Both the position numbers and the translations under genes were made by a program. DNA of 64,000 nt from Bradyrhizobium japonicum USDA 6 (lineage in GTDB: Bacteria; Pseudomonadota; Alphaproteobacteria; Rhizobiales; Xanthobacteraceae), in the NCBI RefSeq assembly GCF_000284375.1, contig NC_017249.1, forward strand, positions 7,495,001 to 7,559,000. The letters are read 5' to 3'. The notes under the pieces were generated by a model that did not search any database, was not told the DNA's origin, and worked only from the letters and a program-made list of their open reading frames with translations. This document shows, in pieces, positions 20,419 to 29,574 of the stretch. The stretch's first letter is position 1, and every line of letters starts with the position of its first letter.

Positions 20419-20902
20419 GATGTTTACCTCCTAACATCCGTTGGAGGCGACGAGTGCGTCCTGCGTTCGGCGTCTTACGCAGGTTTAATACCGATGAACG
20501 ATTTCGATGAGGCCGATCCGCTCGCGATGACGGCGTGCGCGCAACATTGTCGCCATCGGCCCGAAAGACTTTCCGACCGGTAATGACCAAGATGTAACGC
20601 GTGGAATTCGAACGACCCATCGCTCGCGGCTCACCCATGGTTGTTGCGATGGAGAGTTCGATGAGGATGATGTCCTGGTCGCGTTATCGCCTCCTGGCAA
20701 GGTCGTTGTCGCGCACCGCACGTCGCTGTCACGACGCGAAGATGCGCGAAACCCGGCGGCGCCGACGCGCCATGCGCCGCCTTGCCGGCACGAGCTCGCC
20801 GCCGAAGCGCCCATGACCTGCGGCTTGCTTGTGGAATGGCCGGCAGCAGGCTACTCCAGTCGTGCTGTTATCTCGTCCGGCATTTCGAAGGATCGGCGCC
20901 CG
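20419..20902. other. Intergenic region with weak coding evidence
   Basis: The left part is the likely promoter region of the His/Trp-rich gene. The middle carries one possible Arg-rich ORF (20661-20816), described separately. No repeat or RNA gene was recognised. Confidence 0.5.
20661..20816 (+). CDS. Possible Arg-rich small protein (51 aa, doubtful)
   Basis: ATG 20661, five bases after GGAGAG, opens a 51-residue frame reading MRMMSWSRYRLLARSLSRTA and ending GTSSPPKRP, with about 17 arginines. It matches no family I know. The ribosome site favours coding; the composition (R-rich in GC-rich DNA) is also what a chance frame looks like. Treat as a candidate only. Confidence 0.25.
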   Translation: MRMMSWSRYRLLARSLSRTARRCHDAKMRETRRRRRAMRRLAGTSSPPKRP

Positions 20903-21769
20903 ATGCTTGCCCCGCAAAGTCGCACTTACGAGTCACACGGCCTGCGGCTGCATTATGCCGATTGGGGCAACGAGGGCGCGCCCGTCGCCATCCTGGTCCA
21001 TGGCGGCCGCGATCATTGCCGGAGCTGGGACGCCATCGCCCGCTCGCTTCAACCGCATTTTCACGTGCTGGCGCCAGATCTGCGCGGTCATGGCGATTCC
21101 GACTGGACCAAGGGCGGCAGCTACGCGCTGACCGAGTATGTCTACGACCTCGCGCAGCTCATTCGCAGCATCGCAGCGCCCCAGGTGACTCTGATCGGCC
21201 ATTCCATGGGCGGCATGGTGAGCCTGATCTTTTCAGGATCGTTCCCCGAACTGGTCACGAAGCTCGTCGTCCTCGACGGCGTCACCATGTTGCCGGACAC
21301 CCCCAAAGCGCCGACGCATGAGCGCATCAGCAAATGGGTCAGCCAGCTCGACAGGCTGCACGACCGCACGCCGCGCCGCTATTCGACCCTCGAAGACGCG
21401 GCCGCGCAGATGGTGCTCCACAACAAGCGCCTCGCCCGCGACCTCGCGCTGCATCTTGCAACGCACGGCTCGCGGCGGAATGAGGACGGCACCTATAGCT
21501 GGAAGTTCGATCCCTACCAGCGCGCCTCTGCGCCGCACCGGCTCTGGCCGGACGATCACTTGGCGCTGTGGTCGCGCATCACCAGTCCGACGCTGCTGCT
21601 GAATGCCGGAGAAAGCTTTCTGGCGGGCGCCAGGGCCGCCGGCCTGGAGCGCTATTTCCCGCAGGCGCGTGTCGAGACCATCGCCGGCGCGGGGCACTGG
21701 CTGCAGCATGACAAGCCGCAAGAGGTGTTGGGTGAGATCCGGCGGTTTCTCGGGCTTGCCGAGGGCTAA
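20903..21769 (+). CDS. Alpha/beta-fold hydrolase
   Basis: A 288-residue hydrolase with the oxyanion strand ILVHGGRDHCRSWD, LRGHGDSDW, the nucleophile elbow GHSMGG near residue 100 and the catalytic histidine in AGAGHWLQHDKP near residue 270. The cap region (residues 130-200) is charged and not diagnostic. Substrate could be an ester, lactone or epoxide. I start at ATG 20903, with AAGGAT nearby upstream; an in-frame ATG at 20813 would add residues that do not look like the family. The stop overlaps the convergent LysR gene by four bases. Confidence 0.88.
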   Translation: MLAPQSRTYESHGLRLHYADWGNEGAPVAILVHGGRDHCRSWDAIARSLQPHFHVLAPDLRGHGDSDWTKGGSYALTEYVYDLAQLIRSIAAPQVTLIGHSMGGMVSLIFSGSFPELVTKLVVLDGVTMLPDTPKAPTHERISKWVSQLDRLHDRTPRRYSTLEDAAAQMVLHNKRLARDLALHLATHGSRRNEDGTYSWKFDPYQRASAPHRLWPDDHLALWSRITSPTLLLNAGESFLAGARAAGLERYFPQARVETIAGAGHWLQHDKPQEVLGEIRRFLGLAEG

Positions 21770-22659
21770 TCCAGACCGGCCGCGACATCGCTGTGCGCTT
21801 CCGCCAGAAACGGCGCCAGCGCCGGATTGAGATTGCCCGGCCGCCATGCGACGACGTGCTCGATGATCGGCGCATCTTCGAGATCGCGGAAGGCCAGGTT
21901 TGCAATTCCGAGCTTCGCCATCGACCGCGGTACCAGCGCAATGCCGAGATTCTCCGCCACGAGGCTGACGATGGTCTGCTGCAGTTCGACTTCGAGCCTG
22001 AACGTCGGTTCGAACCCGCCCGAACGACAATAGCCGGCGATCGACTGGCGCAGCCTCGGCGCGACTTCGGCCGGCGCGGCGATGAAGGCTTCACCATTGA
22101 GCTGCCCCGCAGACACCGTCTTCTGCGCGGCGAGCGGATGACTGACGTACACCGCAAGGCTGAGCGGCTCACGAAAGATGACTTGCGTCGCAAGACCGCG
22201 CACGGGACCGGGATCGAACAGGATCGCGGCATCGAAGCGCCCGGTCAGCACCGCGTCGCCGAGGATTCCCGGGATCACCTCGCGCAGCTCGACGCGCACG
22301 CCGGGATGGCTCGCCATGTAGCGCCGCGTCAGACCCGGCAGAACCGTGTAGGCCGCGTGCATCATGAAGCCGACCGAGAGTTCGCCGATTTCGCCCCGCT
22401 CGGCCATGCGCGCGTTCTGGCAGGCCTGATCGAAACCGATCAGCACCGCCCGCGCGTCCTCCAGGAAGCGCCGGCCCGCTGGCGTCAGCGTCGCACGCCG
22501 CGACTGGCGGTCGAACAGGCGAACCCCGAGTTCCTTCTCCAGGGTCGCGATCTGCCGGCTGAGCGGCGGCTGGCTGATGTGGAGGCGCTCGGCAGCGCGG
22601 CCGAAATGCAACGTCTCGGCGACGGCCACGAAATAGCGCATCTGTCTGATGTCGATCAT
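21766..22659 (-). CDS. LysR-type regulator, divergent from AEC transporter
   Basis: This 297-residue regulator has the LysR helix-turn-helix at residues 1-60 (MRYFVAVAETLHFGRAAERL, ISQPPLSRQIATLEKELGV) and the periplasmic-binding-like effector domain (GELSVGFMMHAAYTVLPGL, VAENLGIALVPRS). ATG 22659 is chosen; upstream in-frame residues are outside the family. It is divergently transcribed from the AEC transporter with 84 bases between, and a T-N11-A dyad lies just before its start, so it very likely controls both genes. The effector is unknown; resemblance to BenM/CatR-like regulators is only general. Confidence 0.9.
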   Translation of the reverse strand: MIDIRQMRYFVAVAETLHFGRAAERLHISQPPLSRQIATLEKELGVRLFDRQSRRATLTPAGRRFLEDARAVLIGFDQACQNARMAERGEIGELSVGFMMHAAYTVLPGLTRRYMASHPGVRVELREVIPGILGDAVLTGRFDAAILFDPGPVRGLATQVIFREPLSLAVYVSHPLAAQKTVSAGQLNGEAFIAAPAEVAPRLRQSIAGYCRSGGFEPTFRLEVELQQTIVSLVAENLGIALVPRSMAKLGIANLAFRDLEDAPIIEHVVAWRPGNLNPALAPFLAEAHSDVAAGLD

Positions 22660-22662
22660 TTT

Positions 22663-22677
22663 ATACCGAAAAGGTAT
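22663..22677. promoter_or_regulatory. LysR-type T-N11-A box
   Basis: ATACC-GAAAA-GGTAT is a perfect five-base dyad containing T-N11-A, three bases from the LysR start codon and 66 bases before the AEC start. It is a typical LysR autoregulatory site. Confidence 0.6.
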
Positions 22678-22743
22678 GAAGCAGTGCAGCAATCAGTATT
22701 GGATGATATCGATTGGATTGGATAGGGCTAATTCGTCCCTCCA

Positions 22744-23694
22744 ATGCCTGGTTTCCCGATGCTCTCCACCCTCGCGGCCGTCCTCCCCATTTTCGCGCTC
22801 ATCTTCGCCGGCTGGCTGGCCCGGCGGATCGGCGTCCTCGGCCCGCATGCCACCGGCGAGCTGAACCGCTTCGTCGTCTATCTCGCCCTTCCCGCTCTGC
22901 TGTTCGACATCGTCGCTCACGCGCAATGGGCCGAGGTCTGGCAACCGCGCTTCATCGCCGCCTTCGGCATCGGCGCGGCGCTGGTGTTCTGCCTGACCAT
23001 CGCCGTTCGGCTGCGCCGCCCGCGCCATCTCGCCGACGCTGCCATCGACGCGCTCAATGCCGGCTACGCCAACACCGGTTTCGTCGGTTTCCCGCTTGCG
23101 CTCGCGGCGCTCGGCCGCGAGGCGCTGGCGCCGACGCTGATTGCCACGATCATCACGGTCTGCGTGCTCTTTGCGATCGCGATCGTGCTGATCGAAACCG
23201 GGCTGCAGACCGAGAAGCGGCGCAGGCACCTCGTCACCAAGGTCGGCGGCTCCCTGCTACGCAATCCGCTGCTCGTCGCTCCCGCCGTGGCTGCGATCGT
23301 TCCGGTCACCGGTCTCAGCGTGCCCGATGCCGCCGAAAGCTTCCTGAGACTCCTGGGGGGCGCGGCCTCACCCTGCGCCCTTGTTGCACTCGGGTTGTTC
23401 CTTGCGACCAGGCGTGAGAGTTCGGAAACGAACGTCGGATCGGCGGCGCTGCTCGTGAGCTTCAAGCTCGTGCTTCAGCCGGCTATCACCTGGGTGATGG
23501 CGACCGCCGTGTTCGGCCTCTCCCCGCTACTCACGCATGCAGCGGTGCTGCTGGCCGCGCTCCCGACCGGTACGGGCCCGTTCATGCTGGCGGAGTTTTA
23601 CAAGCGCGAGGCGGCGATGACGTCCAATGTCATTCTGGCATCGACGGTCACGTCGATCGTGACCATCAGTGGCTATCTGGCGCTGGCAAGGTAG
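22744..23694 (+). CDS. AEC-family (auxin efflux carrier-type) transporter
   Basis: A 316-residue integral membrane protein with about ten hydrophobic segments. Family marks are LNRFVVYLALPALLFDIVA, NAGYANTGFVGFPLALAALG, the central RNPLLVAPAVAAIVP and the terminal repeat half TGTGPFMLAEFYKREA. AEC carriers move organic anions such as malate or auxin-like compounds. An in-frame ATG at 22759 (MLSTLAAVLP) is an equally good start. Regulation by the divergent LysR is likely. A palindromic repeat follows the stop. Confidence 0.9.
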   Translation: MPGFPMLSTLAAVLPIFALIFAGWLARRIGVLGPHATGELNRFVVYLALPALLFDIVAHAQWAEVWQPRFIAAFGIGAALVFCLTIAVRLRRPRHLADAAIDALNAGYANTGFVGFPLALAALGREALAPTLIATIITVCVLFAIAIVLIETGLQTEKRRRHLVTKVGGSLLRNPLLVAPAVAAIVPVTGLSVPDAAESFLRLLGGAASPCALVALGLFLATRRESSETNVGSAALLVSFKLVLQPAITWVMATAVFGLSPLLTHAAVLLAALPTGTGPFMLAEFYKREAAMTSNVILASTVTSIVTISGYLALAR

Positions 23695-23701
23695 CGATCG
23701 C

Positions 23702-23777
23702 AGCCCGGATGGAGCGAAGTGCAATCCGGGACGCCGCGGCGGAAGAATCCCGGATTGCGCTTCGCTCCATCCGGGCT
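23702..23777. repeat. Palindromic repeat (AGCCCGGATGGAGCG family)
   Basis: AGCCCGGATGGAGCGAAG and its complement CTTCGCTCCATCCGGGCT form the outer arms; GCAATCCGGG pairs with CCCGGATTGC inside, around GACGCCGCGGCGGAAGAAT. Confidence 0.85.
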
Positions 23778-23802
23778 ACGACAGCCTTGTCCCAGGGGAG
23801 AC

Positions 23803-24687
23803 CTAGCTCAACGTCCCCGCATGCACCCACCAGGCGGGGTGGTCGCGCCGGATCTTTTCCGCGGCGGCATGCGCCTCGTTCGCTGCGCCGTAGATCGCAA
23901 AGCACGTCGCGCCGGAACCGGACATGCGCGCGAGCTTGACGCCGGCGGAGTCACGCAAGGCTTCGAGCACCGCGCCGATCACCGGCTCGATCCGCAGCGC
24001 AGGGGCTTCAAGATCGTTGGCCACGGTTTCGAGAACGTCGACCCAATCGGCAATGGAGGCGCCCTCGTCCGGCCAGGCCGGCGCGTCGAGGACGGAAGTG
24101 GCGCCCACCAGCAATTCGCCGTTGCGCAGGCCCAACGCCTGGAACACGTCCTTGGTCGCGACCGGCACGCGCGGATTGACCATCACGCAGGGCATGCTCG
24201 GCAGCGCGAGCGGCAGCAGCTGCTCGCCGACGCCGGTCATGTCGCAGGCGCGCGAGACCAGGCACACCGGCACATCGGCTCCGGTCGCGAGTGCGACTTT
24301 CTGCAAGCGCGGATCATCGAGCGACAAATTGTTGAGACGCGCGAGCAGCCGCAGCGCCGCCGCTGCATCGGCCGAGCCGCCGCCGATGCCGGCCGCGACG
24401 GGAAGCACCTTGTCGAGCGCGAAGGCCCCGAGCTTCAGATTCGGCACGGCCTCGGCCAGAAGCCTGGCCGCCTTGACCACGAGATTGTCCGCGGTGTCGC
24501 CGCAGGCCGCGGCCAGCGGCCCGGTGGCGACGAGCGTCAGCTCGCCGCCTGGCTCCAGCGTCAGCTGGTCCGCGCAGTCGGCAAACGCGACCACGCTTTC
24601 GAGATCATGATAGCCGTCGGCACGACGGCCCACCACGCGAAGGCTCAGATTGACCTTCGCGCGCCCTTCTTCAATCAACGCCGACAT
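23803..24687 (-). CDS. ispE: 4-diphosphocytidyl-2-C-methyl-D-erythritol kinase
   Basis: IspE phosphorylates CDP-methylerythritol in the MEP pathway to IPP/DMAPP. The 294-residue GHMP kinase has RAKVNLSLRVVGRRADGYH at its N-terminus, the ATP loop LPVAAGIGGGSADAAA near residue 92, the GADVPVCL segment and the C-terminal MSGSGATCFA. Length is usual. It starts 26 bases after the stop of the TPR gene and is probably co-transcribed with it. Confidence 0.96.
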   Translation of the reverse strand: MSALIEEGRAKVNLSLRVVGRRADGYHDLESVVAFADCADQLTLEPGGELTLVATGPLAAACGDTADNLVVKAARLLAEAVPNLKLGAFALDKVLPVAAGIGGGSADAAAALRLLARLNNLSLDDPRLQKVALATGADVPVCLVSRACDMTGVGEQLLPLALPSMPCVMVNPRVPVATKDVFQALGLRNGELLVGATSVLDAPAWPDEGASIADWVDVLETVANDLEAPALRIEPVIGAVLEALRDSAGVKLARMSGSGATCFAIYGAANEAHAAAEKIRRDHPAWWVHAGTLS

Positions 24688-24713
24688 TGGCGATCAGCCC
24701 CCCAAACGCACTC

Positions 24714-26507
24714 TTAGCCGCCCTTGCCGTCGTCCTTCTTCTTGTCCGCCTGCGCGGCCGAAGAGTTCGAATCGTCGGTCATGCCGTTGGCGATCTTGGC
24801 CTCGATCTTCGGAAGCTCCTCCGGCTCGGGCTTGAGATCACGGGCGTGGGCCCACTGGAATTTCGCTTCCAGCGTGCGGCCGACGCGCCAATAGGCATCG
24901 CCGAGGTGATCGTTGATGGTGGGATCCTCGGGCTTCAGGTCGATGGCGCGCTCGAGGTTCTTCACCGCCTCTTCGTAATTGCCGATGCGGTAATAGGCCC
25001 AGCCGAGGGAGTCGACGATGTAGCCGTCGTCGGGACGCTGCTCGACGGCGCGCTTGATCATCTTCATGCCTTCGTCGAGATTCACGCCCTGGTCGATCCA
25101 GGAATAGCCGAGATAGTTGAGGACATGCGGCTGGTCGGGCTGGAGCTCGAGCGCCTTCTTCATGTCGGCTTCGGCCTTGCTCCACTCCTTGGAGCGCTCC
25201 TCGCAAATGCCGCGATAATAATACCAGACGCTGTTGGCCTTGTCGTTGCCGGCCGGCAGCACGTCGATGCCCCGCGAATAGGTCGCGCCGCAATCGCCGA
25301 ACTTCTTGCGGCCGCGCTCGATATTGCCGAGCGCCATGATGGCTTCGAGATCCTTGGAATCGTCTGATGTGACGCCCTTGAGGATCTTGATCGCCTCGTC
25401 GGTGCGGTCGGCGGAATCCAGATCGATCGCGAGCTGGATCTGCGCGTTGCGCTTCAACGGCGAGGTCGCGGGCACCCGCTCATAAACCTTGATCGCCATC
25501 TGCGGCCGCTTCACCGATTCATAGAGATCGGCGAGCGAGAGCAGCGCCAGCGGATGGGTCGGCTGGAGATAGAGCGAGAGCTGGAGATAGACCAGCGCCA
25601 GATCCTCGCCGCCGCGGCGGGTCAGCGTGGCGCCGATGCCGTAGAGCGCTTCGGCGGCACCGGCTTGTGCGGAGTCGGCCAGCGGCGGCATCTTCTTGCC
25701 GGCCTTGGTGTCGCGCAGGCCTTCCACGATCAGCGGATGGCGGGCGAGCTTCTTGTCGAAAGCCTGGTAGACGGCGGTCGCGGCCGCGGAATCCTTGTTG
25801 CGCGACAGCCAGCGGGCATAGGCCTCGGTGACCCGCAGCATGGAATCGTCAAGCTTGTAGGCGCGCTCGAAGCGGATGCCGGCGTCCTTCTCCTTGCCGG
25901 AGAGCTCGAGGATCATGCCGGCATGGAAGTCCTTGAACAGCGGATACCATTCCGGACCGGCGAGCTTGTCGATGGTGGCGACGCCGCCCTTGGCATCGCC
26001 CGCGCCATAGGCGGCCCAGCCCGACAGCAGCGTGGCGACGAGATCGGTGATCGGACCGCGGATCGACTGGTTGATGTTGGTTTGCGCGGACGCGTATTTC
26101 TTCATCTTGAGATCGTGCACCCCGACAACGAGACGCGCGACGCGGTTGGTCTTGTCGATGGTCAGGACGCGCTCGGCGAGCTTGACCGCCTCGTCGATGT
26201 CACCGTCGGCGACTGACGAGATGAAGGCGCGATCGAGCAGCTCGTTGTTCTTGGGATCGGTGCGGAGCGCCGAGCGGTAGAAGGCGGCGGCCGAGGCCGC
26301 ATCGCGCTCGACGCTGGCGTGGCGGGCAGCGAGATAGCTGCCGGAGGTCGTCAGCGACTTCAGATCGTTCCGGGTCGGAAATTGCGCCGCCGTGTCGGAC
26401 GGATGGTCCGGCGTCTGCGCCAGGACCGCACCGGGGACCGTCGCGATCGCGGTGCCCATGAGGGCGATGGCGGCAACAGTCCAGCGGTTGAAACGATTTG
26501 AGAACAT
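24714..26507 (-). CDS. Secreted or periplasmic TPR-repeat protein
   Basis: A 597-residue protein with a signal peptide (MFSNRFNRWTVAAIALMG, cleavage near AVLAQ) and many tetratricopeptide repeats across the rest. The clearest are near the C-terminus: LGYSWIDQGVNLDEGMKMI, SLGWAYYRIGNYEEAVKNL and HLGDAYWRVGRTLEAKFQW. It ends in a short Lys/Asp tail. TPR arrays mediate protein binding; a role in envelope assembly is likely but not shown. The start is ATG 26507 with AAGG upstream; the longer open frame has no signal peptide. The conserved neighbour is ispE downstream. Confidence 0.87.
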   Translation of the reverse strand: MFSNRFNRWTVAAIALMGTAIATVPGAVLAQTPDHPSDTAAQFPTRNDLKSLTTSGSYLAARHASVERDAASAAAFYRSALRTDPKNNELLDRAFISSVADGDIDEAVKLAERVLTIDKTNRVARLVVGVHDLKMKKYASAQTNINQSIRGPITDLVATLLSGWAAYGAGDAKGGVATIDKLAGPEWYPLFKDFHAGMILELSGKEKDAGIRFERAYKLDDSMLRVTEAYARWLSRNKDSAAATAVYQAFDKKLARHPLIVEGLRDTKAGKKMPPLADSAQAGAAEALYGIGATLTRRGGEDLALVYLQLSLYLQPTHPLALLSLADLYESVKRPQMAIKVYERVPATSPLKRNAQIQLAIDLDSADRTDEAIKILKGVTSDDSKDLEAIMALGNIERGRKKFGDCGATYSRGIDVLPAGNDKANSVWYYYRGICEERSKEWSKAEADMKKALELQPDQPHVLNYLGYSWIDQGVNLDEGMKMIKRAVEQRPDDGYIVDSLGWAYYRIGNYEEAVKNLERAIDLKPEDPTINDHLGDAYWRVGRTLEAKFQWAHARDLKPEPEELPKIEAKIANGMTDDSNSSAAQADKKKDDGKGG

Positions 26508-26836
26508 CAGGGGCTCGCCTTGAGTTGTAGTGCCTGGGTTTGCAGCAGTAGGCCGTATCGCATGCGAACGCGGCCGGTGGCATGGGGACCCGGAACCGTC
26601 GGGCCGACAATGCCGCTTTTGGCGCTTCACCGCAAGGATTCGGGCATGCGATCCCCTCCGCACGCCCCAAATCGGCCGACAACGCCCCAAGACGCTGCCA
26701 GTATGGCCTTATCGTGGCCGCGGACCGTTCCCCCGGGCCGGTTCTCACGCGAACGTGCGTCACAATGCCGGGGGCACGTCACATTGGCCCCGGCTTGATC
26801 GCTTTGGTCCAGTGATCCCGGCTTACATGGCCTAGC
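26508..26836. other. 329-bp intergenic region before the TPR gene
   Basis: No gene is supported. It contains two direct copies of CGTCACAWTG (26758-26767 and 26777-26786, 19 bp apart) and, at its right edge, a tandem duplication of GCTTACATGGCCT that overlaps the etfQO stop codon. Confidence 0.6.
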
Positions 26837-28498
26837 TTACATGGCCTCGTAGTTCGGACCGCCGCCGCCCTCCGGGGGAACCCAGGTGATGTTGCCGTTG
26901 GGGTCCTTCACGTCGCAGGTTTTGCAGTGGACGCAGTTCTGGGCGTTGATCTGGTAGCGCGGGCTCGCGCCTTCCTCGACCCACTCATAGACCCCGGCCG
27001 GGCAATAGCGATTCGAGGGACCGGCGAAGACGTCGTGCTCCGAGGTCTTCTGCAGGTTCATGTCGGCGACCTTGAGATGGACCGGCTGGTCCTCCTCATG
27101 ATTGGTGTTGGACAGGAACACTGACGAGAGCTTGTCGAACGAGATCTTGCCGTCCGGCTTCGGATAGTTCTTCGGCGCGTGGCTCTTCGCCGGATCGAGC
27201 GTGGCGCGATCGGGCTTCGCATGCGACTGCGTGCCGAACAGCGAGGCGCCGAACAGCGTGTTGCACCACATGTCGAAGCCGCCGAGCGCAACGCCGAGCA
27301 CGGTGCCGAACTTCGACCATAGCGGCTTGACGTTGCGGACCAGGAACAGATCCTTGCCGACCGACGAGGACCGCCAGGTGTTCTCGTAGTCGACGATCTC
27401 GTCATTGGCGCGATCGGCAGCGAGCGCCGCCGCGACATGCTCTGCGGCGAGCATGCCGGTGCCCATCGCATTGTGCACGCCCTTGATGCGGGGCACGTTG
27501 ACGAAGCCGGCCGCACAGCCGACCAGCGCGCCGCCGGGGAAGCTCAGCTTCGGCACCGACTGATAGCCGCCTTCGGTGATGGCGCGCGCGCCATAGGCGA
27601 GCCGCTTGGCGCCCTCGAAGGTACCGCGGATCGAGGGATGGGTCTTGAAGCGCTGGAACTCGTCGAACGGCGACAGATAGGGATCGTCGTAGTTCAGATG
27701 CACGACGAAGCCGACGGCGACGAGATTGTCGTCGTAATGATAGAGGAACGAGCCGCCGCCGGTCTTCAGGTCGAGCGGCCAGCCGAACGAATGCTGGATC
27801 ATACCCTTCTGGTGCTTGGCGGGATCGATCTGCCAGACTTCCTTGAGGCCGATGCCGAACTTCGGCGGCTCGCTCTTCGAATCGAGTGCGAACTTCGCGA
27901 TCAGCTGCTTGGTCAAGCTGCCGCGCGCGCCTTCAGCGAACAGGGTGTACTTGCCGAGCAATTCCATGCCACGGGTAAAGGAGTCCTTCGGCTTGCCATC
28001 GCGGCCGATGCCCATGTCGCCGGTGGCGATGCCCTTCACCGCGCCCTGCTCGTCATAGAGCACCTCGGCTGCGGCAAAGCCCGGATAGATCTCGACGCCG
28101 AGCGCTTCGGCCTTGCGCGCCAGCCAGCGGCAGACATTGCCGAGCGAGCCGATATAGCAGTGATGGTTGTCCATCAGCGGCGGCATGATGAAGTTCGGCA
28201 GCTTGATCGCGCCGCCTCCCGTCATCCAGTAGAAGCGGTCGTCCTTCACCTGCGTCTTCAGCGGGCAGTCGGAATCCTCGCGCCAGTCCGGGATCAGCTT
28301 GTCGAGCCCGGCCGGATCGATCACCGCGCCGGAGAGAATGTGCGCACCGACCTCGGAGCCCTTCTCCACCACGACGACGTTGAGATCGGCGTTGAGCTGC
28401 TTCAGCCGGATCGCAGCCGCCAGGCCGGACGGGCCGGCGCCGACGATGACGACGTCGAATTCCATGGATTCGCGCGGGGGAAGTTCTTCGGTGCTCAT
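26837..28498 (-). CDS. Electron transfer flavoprotein-ubiquinone oxidoreductase
   Basis: ETF-QO moves electrons from electron transfer flavoprotein to the ubiquinone pool at the inner membrane. The 553-residue protein has the FAD motif DVVIVGAGPSGLAAAIRL at residues 13-30, GCAAGFVNVPRIKGVHNAM and the C-terminal 4Fe-4S cluster cysteines (RYCPAGVYEW, NCVHCKTCDVKDP) before WVPPEGGGGPNYEAM. Length matches the family. It stands alone, divergent from the UDG gene across 139 bases. ETF genes themselves are not in the window. Confidence 0.96.
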   Translation of the reverse strand: MSTEELPPRESMEFDVVIVGAGPSGLAAAIRLKQLNADLNVVVVEKGSEVGAHILSGAVIDPAGLDKLIPDWREDSDCPLKTQVKDDRFYWMTGGGAIKLPNFIMPPLMDNHHCYIGSLGNVCRWLARKAEALGVEIYPGFAAAEVLYDEQGAVKGIATGDMGIGRDGKPKDSFTRGMELLGKYTLFAEGARGSLTKQLIAKFALDSKSEPPKFGIGLKEVWQIDPAKHQKGMIQHSFGWPLDLKTGGGSFLYHYDDNLVAVGFVVHLNYDDPYLSPFDEFQRFKTHPSIRGTFEGAKRLAYGARAITEGGYQSVPKLSFPGGALVGCAAGFVNVPRIKGVHNAMGTGMLAAEHVAAALAADRANDEIVDYENTWRSSSVGKDLFLVRNVKPLWSKFGTVLGVALGGFDMWCNTLFGASLFGTQSHAKPDRATLDPAKSHAPKNYPKPDGKISFDKLSSVFLSNTNHEEDQPVHLKVADMNLQKTSEHDVFAGPSNRYCPAGVYEWVEEGASPRYQINAQNCVHCKTCDVKDPNGNITWVPPEGGGGPNYEAM

Positions 28499-28637
28499 CT
28501 GATCTCAGCCCTTGAGACGGTTCCTCGTCATTTGCGCCCCCTTGTTTCCGATTTTTCCGGGTAGGACAACCACGGAAATGCGTTCCACTGGGATGCAAGG
28601 CACCCCAAACTGATATAGTAAAAGTCTGACTTTCCAA

Positions 28638-29447
28638 ATGATCCCCGAACCCGCACCCACCGTCCGAGAGCTTCTCGCCTTCTATCTGGAGGCCGGGGTC
28701 GACTGCGCGCTCGCGGAGGAACCTGTCGACCGCCTGGCGGAATTGGATGCTCCGCCGCCGGCCCCGCGCGCCGCACCTCGCGTCGAGGCACCACGGCCCG
28801 TTGCCGCGCCCACGGTGATGCGCGGCGAGGCCGCACCTGCGCCGGACATTGCGATCGCCTCCGCGCGCGAGGCGGCGCGTACCGCGCCGACGCTCGAGGC
28901 ACTGCGCGAGCTGATGCAGAATTTTGAAGGCTGCGCGCTGAAACACACCGCGACGCGGCTGGTGTTCGCCGACGGCAATCCGCAGGCGCGCATCATGTTC
29001 GTCGGCGAGGCGCCGGGCCGCGACGAGGACATCGAGGGGCTGCCCTTCGTCGGGCGCAGCGGCAAGCTGCTCGACCTCATGATCGGCGCGATCGGGCTCA
29101 ACCGCACCACCGCCTACATCGCCAACGTGATTCCGTGGCGGCCACCCGGCAACCGCACGCCGACGCCGCAGGAGACGCAGATCTGCCTGCCGTTCATCCA
29201 GCGCCAGATCGAGCTGGTGAATCCCGACGTGCTGGTGACGCTCGGCAATCCCTCGACGCAGACGCTGCTGTCGACGCGCGAGGGCATCATGCGCACCCGC
29301 GGCCGCTGGTTCGACTACGAGACGGGCGGGCGCACCATCCGCGCGCTGCCGACGTTCCACCCGGCCTATCTCTTGCGCTCGCCATCGTACAAGCGGCTGG
29401 CCTGGCAGGATCTGCGCGCGATCGCGAAGGTGCTGGCGGGCGCGTGA
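28638..29447 (+). CDS. Family 4-like uracil-DNA glycosylase lacking two Fe-S cysteines
   Basis: The 269-residue protein removes uracil from DNA. Residues 90-269 are the UDG core: motif [11 protein letters not shown] (residues 122-131), [25 protein letters not shown] and motif B FHPAYLLR with His241. Alignment by eye to thermophilic family 4 enzymes puts Phe96 and Trp167 where two of four 4Fe-4S cysteines should be; Cys99 and Cys183 remain. A cluster is therefore unlikely. Residues 30-75 are Pro/Ala-rich linker. No ribosome site is visible; a TATAGT at 28614 suggests a very short leader. I recall that a distinct UDG class was characterised in Bradyrhizobium diazoefficiens, and this may be its orthologue. 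Confidence 0.9.
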   Translation: MIPEPAPTVRELLAFYLEAGVDCALAEEPVDRLAELDAPPPAPRAAPRVEAPRPVAAPTVMRGEAAPAPDIAIASAREAARTAPTLEALRELMQNFEGCALKHTATRLVFADGNPQARIMFVGEAPGRDEDIEGLPFVGRSGKLLDLMIGAIGLNRTTAYIANVIPWRPPGNRTPTPQETQICLPFIQRQIELVNPDVLVTLGNPSTQTLLSTREGIMRTRGRWFDYETGGRTIRALPTFHPAYLLRSPSYKRLAWQDLRAIAKVLAGA

Positions 29448-29468
29448 GGGACTGAGCGCTCCCTCCCC

Positions 29469-29552
29469 GTCATTGCGAGGAACGAAGCGACGAAGCAATC
29501 CAGACTATTTCCGCGGAAAGATTCTGGATTGCTTCGCTGCGCTCGCAATGAC
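29469..29552. repeat. Palindromic repeat (GTCATTGCGAGG family)
   Basis: Third copy of the element at 5607 and 16814; arms GTCATTGCGAGG and CTCGCAATGAC, inner CGAAGCAATCCAGA against TCTGGATTGCTTCG. It separates the convergent UDG and GT39-like genes. Confidence 0.85.
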
Positions 29553-29574
29553 GAACGGAGAGAGTACGCCCGAT

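Noticed and set aside
20485..20814. Minus-strand open frames between the His/Trp-rich and hydrolase genes
   Set aside because: No ribosome sites or recognisable domains; Arg/Ser-rich chance frames.
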